Source: Chloroflexota bacterium
Lineage (GTDB): Bacteria > Chloroflexota > Dehalococcoidia > DSTF01 > RBG-16-68-14
Direction of reading: 5' to 3'
DNA: 5,272 nt
NCBI GenBank assembly: GCA_022561355.1
Contig: JADFRJ010000175.1
Coordinates: 1 to 5,272 of the forward strand
The stretch's first letter is position 1. Each line of letters starts with the position of its first letter. The position numbers were made by a program, and so were the translations under genes. The notes beneath the pieces are model-generated. The model made no database searches, was not told where the DNA came from, and saw nothing but the letters and a program-made list of their open reading frames with translations. This document shows positions 1-5,272 of this stretch, piece after piece.

Positions 1-371
1 TCGTGAACCTCTCATCGATGGCGGGCAAGAAGGGCGCGCCTGGGCTGGCGCACTACTGCACGTCCAAGTTCGGCGTGATCGGCTTCACGCAGTCGCTGGC
101 GCTGGAGCTAGGCGGGGCGAACGTCACGGTGAACGCGATCTGCCCCGGCGAGGTCGACTCGAACATGTGGCGCGATGTGCTGCTACCCGCGCTGGGCGGC
201 GAAGGCGAGGAAGCGCAGGAGGCGACCTGGAAGCGCTTCATTCAGGAGCGCGTGCCGCTGGGCCGCCCGCAAACGGTGGAGGACATCGGCCAGGCGGCCG
301 TTTTCCTCTGCCAGGCCGACAACATCACCGGCGAATCGATCAACGTCACCGGCGGCAGCGAGATGGGGTAG
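1..371 (+). CDS. SDR-family oxidoreductase, C-terminal part (5' end outside window)
   Basis: This is the C-terminal part of a classical short-chain dehydrogenase/reductase, an NAD(P)(H)-dependent cytosolic oxidoreductase. The frame is open from the left edge, and the GTG at position 3 reads as the valine of a VNLSS strand rather than a start. Counting that valine as residue 1, the catalytic triad members Ser5, Tyr18 and Lys22 are visible; the Ser-to-Tyr spacing of 13 and the YxxxK motif (YCTSK) are standard. A nucleotide-binding NAICPG motif lies at 44-49, and the end ITGESINVTGG is typical of the last strand. SDRs are usually about 250-260 residues, so roughly 130-140 N-terminal residues, including the TGxxxGxG cofactor motif, lie outside the window. 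The substrate cannot be named. Its last 47 codons are repeated exactly 2700 bp downstream. The gene stops at TAG, followed by no clear terminator. Confidence 0.93.
   Translation, partial: VNLSSMAGKKGAPGLAHYCTSKFGVIGFTQSLALELGGANVTVNAICPGEVDSNMWRDVLLPALGGEGEEAQEATWKRFIQERVPLGRPQTVEDIGQAAVFLCQADNITGESINVTGGSEMG
226..371 (+). repeat. Direct repeat, copy 1 (3' end of the SDR gene)
   Basis: This 146-bp segment matches 2926-3071 at 140 of 146 positions in direct orientation, offset exactly 2700 bp. The mismatches are at 231, 233, 272, 278, 302 and 335. The first two fall at the ragged 5' edge and change one codon (Lys to His). The other four are all third-codon positions that leave the protein unchanged. 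Identity stops with the last base of the TAG stop; position 372 already differs. The two copies enclose the glycosyltransferase gene. Confidence 0.97.
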
Positions 372-547
372 GGTCTTGGGGCACGAGATCACGCAGGAAG
401 GAGCTTGCTCTGAGCGAAGAGAAGGATCACCGGCGGAAGTGAGGTGAGTTAGGCGGCTTAGGCGACCGGACGGACGCATCTACACTTCCCGCACCATAAG
501 GCTGAACCCGAGACACGGTCGGATCGAGGAGTCGATACTTAGCTGAC

Positions 548-2920
548 ATGGCTGGATTGAACCCGCCAAGCCTTGGCCGCATGCGAAACGTATTCTCTTC
601 GAGATACGGCGCGCTCTGGATTGCCGTTTTCGTGAACCTCATCCTTGCGGTCCTCTACATCTGGAGTCGGGGCGGCGGCGTCGTACATCTGCGGATCGAA
701 TCCGATGGGTCCCGCTACACGGCCTCGGTCGACGGCCGGGAGATCGCGTCGCCCACGTTCAATGCAGCGGCAGAGAAGAGTAGCGTCAGATTTGGCATCG
801 TGGCGGATGACCTGGTCCCCAGCCTTCCCAGTCCCTCCGGCCTAGAATCGGTTCGCATCACGGAGGGCGCCGCGGGCGATGTCGTCTTCGAGGACACGTT
901 TGAGGATTGGCGCCCAGACGTATGGACGGTGATTGGCGGCGATCCGTCGGTCCACAACAACGTCCTCGCGAGCGGGTCCGCATACGCATCGGTCGAGGCG
1001 GATGTTGGCGCGTGGGATGGCCGCACGCTAGAGGCAGAGTTCCGGAACCCGACGACTCTGTCAATCCAAATCAGGAGCGGCCCTGAAACCCTACTCTTCC
1101 AGATCGCACCGTTCGACACGTATCATTCGAGGATCCAGCACTATACCTCTGGTAATTTGGTGCGGCAATCGGATGGCAGCCAGCTGGAACTCGATCGCAC
1201 GGAGACCGTGAAGTCGATTGCCGCGATGCTCCTGCGGCCGTATCCCGTCTCGCTGGCGATCGTGGTTGGCTTCATCGTCCTGGCGTTTGCGGCCCGGCTG
1301 CCAACGCTGGATCGGCGCCTCGTGCAAGCTGGGGAGCTACTAGCGGAAAGAGCGAGCGTCTTCGTCGTCGCCCTCAGCCTTGCTGCGTTCGTGTTGCTCT
1401 GGTACCTGATCTACGTCGTCGGCGAAGCGATGCCGCACGTACCGGACTCCGTCAGTTACATCTTCCAAGCGAAGGTGTTCGCCTCGTTCCGCGTCGCTGC
1501 TGAGGTACCGAGCGTCCCGTTTGGCAACTTCCAGGTGACCGCACCATCCTTCATCCAGGTCGCCGATGGCCACTGGTTCAGCCAGTATCCGTTCGGCCAT
1601 CCGCTCTTCTTGGCCGGTGGCCAGCTCTTCCACGCGATCTGGCTAATGCCGCCGCTGCTGGGTGCGGCCTCCGTGTATCTGATCTATCGTGTCGGCGACC
1701 ACGTGTACGGCACCGCCGTGGGCGTACTGGCTGCGGTGCTGCTCGCGTTCTCGCCATTCTTCCAGATGACTGCCAGCAACTTCATGTCGCACAACACGGC
1801 CGTCTTTGTGCTCCTACTTGCGCTCTTTCTGTACGTGCGACCGACGAAGCGCGCGCTCGTCTCAATGTTCTTGAGCGGCGCGTGCCTGGGGCTGCTGTTC
1901 AACATCAGACCTCTCGCTGCGGTGGCGTTCATGCTCCCAATGGGCGGGCTGATGGCGTTCGATCTGCTCCGCGCGACTGATCGGATCGCTCGCGCCCGGT
2001 CGTACGCCGCGTTTGGGGCCGGCGCCGTGCTGCTCCTGCTCGCCTACTTCCTCTACAACTTCGCCACCACGGGTGATCCGGCAACGTCAGGCTACGCGCT
2101 CTCTGGTACCTACTCGAGCAGCTCCCTAGGCTTCGGCGGCGACCATTCCCTCGCCTTCGCGCTCCAGAATCAGCGGCAACTCTTGGCCTATCTCCTGCTC
2201 GTCGCCAACGGCTGGCCGCTGGCGATTGGCCTCTCATTCGCCGCGCTGCCGTTCCTGCTCGGAACGCGTCACCGTTGGGACTACTTCGCGGCGGCGAGCG
2301 TAATCTCGCTGACGTTGGCCATCATGCTCTTCCGAAACGCCGCAATCATGCACGGCCCCCGTTTCCTGTACGAGACGACGCCGTTCCTGATGCTGCTCAC
2401 CGCCCGCGGCGTTGAGCAGCTTTGCCAGGCCAGTACCGTGGCTGGCGGCTGGCTGGCGACCCGCTCCGGCTGGGATCGACCGCAGGCATCGCGCGGGATG
2501 GTCGGCCTTGCGGCGGCCGGTCTCATCGCCGGACTGATTGTGTACAGCGCCTATGGCTGGATGGCGGGCTGGCACGACGCCTGGCCCGGCACGCCCTCGA
2601 CGCCACAGAAGATGTCACAGCTGGAGGGATTCAACTTCGCCGACCGCCGGTTGCTGGATCAAGCCGACGAGATGGAGCTTGAGAACGCGCTTGTGCTGGT
2701 TGAAGAATGTCAGGGATGGTGGTGCTACGGAAGCGTCTTCTGGACGAATACGCCGGACCTGGACGGCAACCTCGTCTGGGCGCGCCGTCTAAACTCCGAG
2801 ACCGACCTGCTCGTGCTGGACGCCTTCGAGGGGCGGAGCCTCTATGTCGCTGATTACGACGCCGGCACGATCGAGCCCGCCACCAGGGCCGACATCGACC
2901 CAGAGGCGCCACCTCCGTAG
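548..2920 (+). CDS. GT-C fold membrane glycosyltransferase (GT39/ArnT-like) with N-terminal ectodomain
   Basis: A 790-residue polytopic protein, probably a polyprenyl-phosphate-sugar-dependent glycosyltransferase acting on the outer face of the cytoplasmic membrane. There is one membrane segment at about 21-39. A beta-rich, lectin-like or DUF1080-like extracytoplasmic region follows at about 45-225 (starts HLRIESDGSRYTASVDG, later VVFEDTFEDW). Further segments lie near 232-249, 269-292, 365-380, 386-404, 413-429, 437-472, 487-505, 545-571, 577-595 and 651-670. GT-C signatures are PHVPDSVSYIFQAK, with Asp300 as the likely catalytic acid/base in the first core loop, SQYPFGHPLF at 345-354, FNIRPL at 451-456 and GPRFLYE at 603-609. 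A soluble tail at about 671-790 carries CQGWWC (Cys721, Cys726). ATG 548 is the longest start; ATG 581 (Met12) is also possible, and neither has a good Shine-Dalgarno sequence. The acceptor (protein, lipid or glycan) cannot be inferred. The stop lies 5 bp before the second SDR repeat. Confidence 0.88.
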   Translation: MAGLNPPSLGRMRNVFSSRYGALWIAVFVNLILAVLYIWSRGGGVVHLRIESDGSRYTASVDGREIASPTFNAAAEKSSVRFGIVADDLVPSLPSPSGLESVRITEGAAGDVVFEDTFEDWRPDVWTVIGGDPSVHNNVLASGSAYASVEADVGAWDGRTLEAEFRNPTTLSIQIRSGPETLLFQIAPFDTYHSRIQHYTSGNLVRQSDGSQLELDRTETVKSIAAMLLRPYPVSLAIVVGFIVLAFAARLPTLDRRLVQAGELLAERASVFVVALSLAAFVLLWYLIYVVGEAMPHVPDSVSYIFQAKVFASFRVAAEVPSVPFGNFQVTAPSFIQVADGHWFSQYPFGHPLFLAGGQLFHAIWLMPPLLGAASVYLIYRVGDHVYGTAVGVLAAVLLAFSPFFQMTASNFMSHNTAVFVLLLALFLYVRPTKRALVSMFLSGACLGLLFNIRPLAAVAFMLPMGGLMAFDLLRATDRIARARSYAAFGAGAVLLLLAYFLYNFATTGDPATSGYALSGTYSSSSLGFGGDHSLAFALQNQRQLLAYLLLVANGWPLAIGLSFAALPFLLGTRHRWDYFAAASVISLTLAIMLFRNAAIMHGPRFLYETTPFLMLLTARGVEQLCQASTVAGGWLATRSGWDRPQASRGMVGLAAAGLIAGLIVYSAYGWMAGWHDAWPGTPSTPQKMSQLEGFNFADRRLLDQADEMELENALVLVEECQGWWCYGSVFWTNTPDLDGNLVWARRLNSETDLLVLDAFEGRSLYVADYDAGTIEPATRADIDPEAPPP

Positions 2921-2925
2921 AGACG

Positions 2926-3071
2926 CCTGGCATCGCTTCATTCAGGAGCGCGTGCCGCTGGGCCGCCCGCAGACGGTCGAGGACATCGGCCAGGCGGCCG
3001 TCTTCCTCTGCCAGGCCGACAACATCACCGGCGAGTCGATCAACGTCACCGGCGGCAGCGAGATGGGGTAG
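2926..3071 (+). pseudogene. 5'-truncated SDR gene remnant (last 47 codons)
   Basis: The reading frame from Trp at 2928 through the TAG at 3069-3071 encodes WHRFIQERVPLGRPQTVEDI and onward to ITGESINVTGGSEMG, identical to the end of the SDR at 1-371 except for one residue at the left edge. The catalytic Ser-Tyr-Lys region and cofactor site are absent, so it cannot be an active enzyme. The frame stays open upstream to an ATG at 2844, but that stretch overlaps the glycosyltransferase end in another frame and has no SDR character, so a chimeric peptide is unlikely to be meaningful. It is either the displaced original 3' end of the SDR gene or what remains of a second SDR homologue. Confidence 0.88.
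2926..3071 (+). repeat. Direct repeat, copy 2 (SDR 3' end)
   Basis: Partner of the repeat at 226-371, 140/146 identical, same orientation. Its left boundary is 5 bp after the glycosyltransferase stop codon and its right boundary coincides with the SDR stop codon. No transposase, integrase, terminal inverted repeat or tRNA is visible at either boundary. Confidence 0.97.
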
Positions 3072-3083
3072 TGCGCCTCGACC

Positions 3084-3119
3084 ACAAAACGCACTGGCAG
3101 TCTACGAGACTGGTTTTGT
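3084..3119 (+). terminator. Compound inverted repeat between convergent genes, possible terminator
   Basis: An inner hairpin CAGTCT (3098-3103), loop ACG, AGACTG (3107-3112) is enclosed by an outer stem ACAAAAC (3084-3090) pairing with GTTTTGT (3113-3119), with a 7-base bulge GCACTGG on the left side. On the plus strand the inner hairpin is followed directly by GGTTTTGTT, which resembles a weak intrinsic terminator for the glycosyltransferase/SDR-remnant side. On the minus strand the T-run comes 7 bases after the stem. The minus-strand TAG stop of the ATPase-nuclease (3102-3104) lies in the left arm and loop. The stems are short and not GC-rich, so termination activity is uncertain. Confidence 0.4.
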
Positions 3120-5084
3120 TGGCTTGGTGATCTCCTCAGGCAGAAACTCTCCTACGCGCTCCTTAAGGTATTCAAGGAGCTCCGGGTCTGCGGTAATTTC
3201 CATCTCATCCTGCAAATAGTTGAGTTCCTCCCGCCGGCGATCCAAGTAGTCGGACCAACGTAACGCCCAGAGTTCAGTTGGATGATCTAACTGCGGCCGG
3301 GATAGGAATCCAGGTTCCTCGCCAACCTGGTATGAGTCCCTGACATTCTTGGACACATCACTGGAGACGAGCACGAACGTGAACCTGTGGCTCTCCTTCT
3401 TTTGGCCCCAGACCGGACTGCCTACAATCTCTGCGGAGTAGCGTTTCAGTTGCCCAACATGCTCTTCAGTGATCCGAACCGATGGACGCTTTAGTTCGAC
3501 AATCAAGTGCTCATGAAAACGCGCCCCTTCGTTCCAATTAGTACGGGCTAGGTAGAGATCGGGAATGTCTCTCAGAGAACCGTCCACGTCTATGCGAGAT
3601 TCTTCGTCATCCTGGCCATCGGTGAGCGCAGCGGCAACTTCGGGAAGGAGGCCGTAAAGCCGCCGGTCGGAACCCATAAGATGAAAACGCTCACCAAAGA
3701 GCCACGTGTGCCTCTCCAAGATCTTGTGCAGTTGCGAACGTTCCTTGACCCACTCCGAGCGCTGACCATAGACCAGTACCTGCATTTCATCGAGAAACCT
3801 GATTCGGTCCACCAAAAGATCCGCTACCGCGATAATTGAGTTGAGCGATGTTCGTCGTAACAGCGCCGCGAAGCGGGCAACCTCTTCGCCCGTAAGACCC
3901 AACACATTCGTAAGGACGGACGACAGATCTTCACTGTGCATCAACTGCTGCGTGAGGCCGAAAATCAACTTCTGCTGCGAGAGCGATGCGTTACCGATCT
4001 TGTACGTTTCTTCCATCGTCAAGAGGATGTTGTCGTAAAGTTGCCGTCGGTACCCATCGACGGGTGTCGTTGGCGGCTCCTTATACGGATAGAAGTTCTG
4101 CAACCGGGCTCGTTCAAGGAACTCCCGAGCCCGGCCGCTTTGGCGCTCCACAATGAATTGTTTGGCACGTTTCGAAGTCTCTTCTCGGAGTGCCAGAAAC
4201 CCTGGGTCAAATTCGGCTAGCTCAGATTTGCTCGTGTTCGTTAATTCTGACAAATAGCCTGAGTCCACAAGACCTAGATACTTCCGTCCAGGAATCGATT
4301 CCTCAGCGAGGGGTTCCTGACTAACTGTCGTGCCATGAGTAGCAAAGACCAGAATGCTCGGGAACATTTGTTCAACCTGCTGGCTGAGCACCATGTGGGT
4401 CAAGCGCGCACCAGGAACCTCATCATGCGCCTCGATTTCCTCTGTTTCGCGCTCATCCACAAATTCGTCAAGGCTGACCTTCTCGTTGTTCACCCATATC
4501 CCAACTTCCGCGTCGTATCTCGCTAAGTAGCCAGCGAAGGAGTTGAAAAGAACGCGCTTTACCATGGTGACGCCGGAGAAGAGCCGTAATACGTCTTGCC
4601 GTTGGCTCAAGGTGAGGCTTATGACCGTCCCAGTTGCCTCGTTACCCACTTCCTCTGCTTCAATTTCGATTTCCTGCCTCCCAGGAACCATCACCCAAGA
4701 CTGTTTCGTCCGAACACCGTCGGCGTCCGATATCGTTTCCCACCTGGCCTCAGCAGCCAAGGAGAATACGGCGAACCTCCCGATTCCACGCGACCCAATG
4801 GTCTCACGGCTTGCCGTGGGGCGAGCTACATGAGTGCCAACCGCGCCAAATGCCTGCGCCATTTCTTCTGGCGCTATCCCGCAGCCATCATCCGAGACGA
4901 CTACCTGCATAGGCGCGTCCAAATCGTTGAAGGCTATTTTCACGTCGACCCGCGAACTCTCCGCATCAAGGGCATTGGCCACGAGTTGCTTTAGTGCATC
5001 GGGAGCTCGGTACATGTCACTTCCCAGCTGCCTGCTCAGTAGGTTCGGGTGAAGAGAGAAGATCAGCCTTGTGTGTTCCGTCAT
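3102..5084 (-). CDS. GHKL/HSP90-like ATPase fused to a Shedu/DUF4263-type PD-(D/E)XK nuclease; putative defence protein
   Basis: A 660-residue two-module protein. Residues 1-160 form a GHKL (gyrase, HSP90, histidine kinase, MutL) ATP-binding domain: N-box LKQLVANALDA at 31-41 with Asn37 and Asp40, G1 box DDGCG at 65-69, ATP lid and G2 box IGSRGIGRF at 96-104, and GTVISL at 152-157. Residues about 160-335 resemble the transducer region of MORC/HSP90-like ATPases (YLGLVDSGYL at 269-278). A helical linker at about 340-450 precedes ILERHTWLFGERF (455-467) and a restriction-endonuclease fold with IPD (Asp509), VELKRP (Glu530, Lys532) and QLKRY (545-549), the pattern of Shedu-like nucleases. No membrane segment, so cytosolic. 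Unusually, the N-box glutamate (general base for hydrolysis) is Gln33. GC is clearly lower than in its neighbours. It starts 4 bp after an upstream gene with a good Shine-Dalgarno. Anti-phage or anti-plasmid DNA cleavage is inferred from family; the trigger is unknown. Confidence 0.88.
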   Translation of the reverse strand: MTEHTRLIFSLHPNLLSRQLGSDMYRAPDALKQLVANALDAESSRVDVKIAFNDLDAPMQVVVSDDGCGIAPEEMAQAFGAVGTHVARPTASRETIGSRGIGRFAVFSLAAEARWETISDADGVRTKQSWVMVPGRQEIEIEAEEVGNEATGTVISLTLSQRQDVLRLFSGVTMVKRVLFNSFAGYLARYDAEVGIWVNNEKVSLDEFVDERETEEIEAHDEVPGARLTHMVLSQQVEQMFPSILVFATHGTTVSQEPLAEESIPGRKYLGLVDSGYLSELTNTSKSELAEFDPGFLALREETSKRAKQFIVERQSGRAREFLERARLQNFYPYKEPPTTPVDGYRRQLYDNILLTMEETYKIGNASLSQQKLIFGLTQQLMHSEDLSSVLTNVLGLTGEEVARFAALLRRTSLNSIIAVADLLVDRIRFLDEMQVLVYGQRSEWVKERSQLHKILERHTWLFGERFHLMGSDRRLYGLLPEVAAALTDGQDDEESRIDVDGSLRDIPDLYLARTNWNEGARFHEHLIVELKRPSVRITEEHVGQLKRYSAEIVGSPVWGQKKESHRFTFVLVSSDVSKNVRDSYQVGEEPGFLSRPQLDHPTELWALRWSDYLDRRREELNYLQDEMEITADPELLEYLKERVGEFLPEEITKPTKPVS

Positions 5085-5088
5085 AGAT

Positions 5089-5272
5089 TTATCCTCCCGG
5101 CACCAGGCAGCTCGTGAACGTGAAGGCGTACATCGCGATGCCGTCGCTCGTGGTGGAGAGCGTCAGGTCGTAGGTATCGATCTCGCGATTGTTGACGAGC
5201 CGGTAGAGGCCCGGCTTGCCGGCCTTCACCACCGCCTTGCCGTCCTCCCCCCGCACGTCCGCTCCGGCGTCC
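5089..5272 (-). CDS. C-terminal end of a probable thioredoxin-family/DipZ-like protein (5' end outside window)
   Basis: On the minus strand a frame open from the right edge gives 60 residues and a TAA. It begins DAGADVRGEDGKAVV, continues with a GLYRLVNN strand (21-28) and ends MYAFTFTSCLVPGG. The LYRLV strand followed by an L-rich strand and a terminal YAFTF strand resembles the beta-sandwich C-terminal domain of redoxin or cytochrome-c-biogenesis (DipZ-like) proteins, where the chain ends a few residues after this motif; the end therefore looks natural rather than cut. The thioredoxin fold and its CxxC motif would lie outside the window, so this name rests on remembered family similarity to the last domain only. 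GC of roughly 62-77% in samples matches the SDR end and not the adjoining ATPase-nuclease, which follows 4 bp later on the same strand and probably depends on its transcript. Confidence 0.62.
   Translation of the reverse strand, partial: DAGADVRGEDGKAVVKAGKPGLYRLVNNREIDTYDLTLSTTSDGIAMYAFTFTSCLVPGG
5091..5098 (-). promoter_or_regulatory. Shine-Dalgarno of the ATPase-nuclease, overlapping the upstream gene's stop
   Basis: Read on the minus strand this is GGGAGGAT, with the GGAGG core ending 8 bases before the ATG at 5084. It lies over the final glycine codons and first stop base of the upstream gene, which terminates at TAA 5091-5089. The arrangement fixes the ATG at 5084 as the start and suggests translational coupling to the upstream gene. 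Confidence 0.75.

Noticed and set aside
398..415. Short inverted repeat GAGC-TT-GCTC after the SDR stop, considered as a terminator
   Set aside because: Only a 4-bp stem with a 2-base loop and no T-run follows; too weak to call.
458..486. TTAGGC, 17 bp, TACACT considered as a sigma-70-type promoter for the glycosyltransferase
   Set aside because: The -35 matches consensus at only 2 of 6 positions and the -10 at 4 of 6, which is not better than chance in a spacer of this length.
715..1119. Minus-strand open frame of 134 codons opposite the glycosyltransferase N-terminal domain
   Set aside because: Shadow of a GC-rich coding frame; its serine/arginine/proline-rich translation has no domain character.
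2844..3071. Open frame of 75 codons ending in the SDR tail
   Set aside because: Its first 28 or so residues overlap the glycosyltransferase 3' end in another frame and resemble no SDR sequence; only the part from 2926 is genuine SDR-derived sequence.
226..3071. Insertion sequence or composite transposon bounded by the 146-bp repeats
   Set aside because: No transposase gene, no terminal inverted repeats and no short target duplication; the repeats are coding sequence of an SDR gene.
4596..4994. Plus-strand open frame of 132 codons opposite the ATPase-nuclease
   Set aside because: It lies wholly antisense to a protein with clear GHKL motifs, and shows no recognisable motif of its own.
1..5272. 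tRNA, rRNA, CRISPR array or riboswitch
   Set aside because: No regularly spaced repeats, tRNA-like cloverleaf or rRNA-like stretch was seen on either strand.

Overview
The window is GC-rich bacterial DNA. No marker gene fixes the taxon. The protein style (a GT39-like membrane glycosyltransferase with a long N-terminal ectodomain, and a C-terminal domain ending in a YAFTFTSC-type motif) resembles soil or thermophilic Chloroflexota, but this is low-confidence inference. It looks like an accessory junction between two ordinary chromosomal genes, each cut by a window edge.

Layout, left to right. (1) Bases 1-371, plus strand: the C-terminal part of a short-chain dehydrogenase/reductase (SDR). (2) 372-547: a 176-bp spacer with no gene and no convincing terminator or promoter. 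(3) 548-2920, plus: a 790-residue GT-C-fold membrane glycosyltransferase with an extracytoplasmic beta-rich domain placed before the catalytic core. (4) 2926-3071: a second, 5'-truncated copy of the last 47 codons of the SDR gene, exactly 2700 bp from the first and 140/146 identical, so the glycosyltransferase gene sits between direct repeats of an SDR 3' end. (5) About 3084-3119: a compound inverted repeat at the convergent gene ends. (6) 3102-5084, minus: a 660-residue protein joining an N-terminal GHKL/HSP90-like ATPase module to a C-terminal PD-(D/E)XK nuclease of Shedu/DUF4263 type. (7) 5089-5272, minus: the last 60 codons of an upstream gene, probably a thioredoxin-family or DipZ-like protein, ending 4 bp before the ATPase start codon.

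Hand-counted 60-base samples put GC near 75% in the SDR end, 60% in the glycosyltransferase, 52-55% in the ATPase-nuclease and 62-77% in the right-hand partial gene. The ATPase-nuclease therefore looks like a foreign single-gene insertion placed directly behind a resident gene and probably translated from its transcript.

The main point of interest is the ATPase-nuclease fusion, a candidate single-gene anti-phage or anti-plasmid effector. Its nuclease motif looks intact, but the residue where GHKL enzymes carry the catalytic glutamate is a glutamine. The second is the repeat-bounded glycosyltransferase cassette, whose repeats differ within the conserved stretch only at synonymous positions. 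The genes do not form an obvious common pathway; the window reads as a site that has received more than one insertion.
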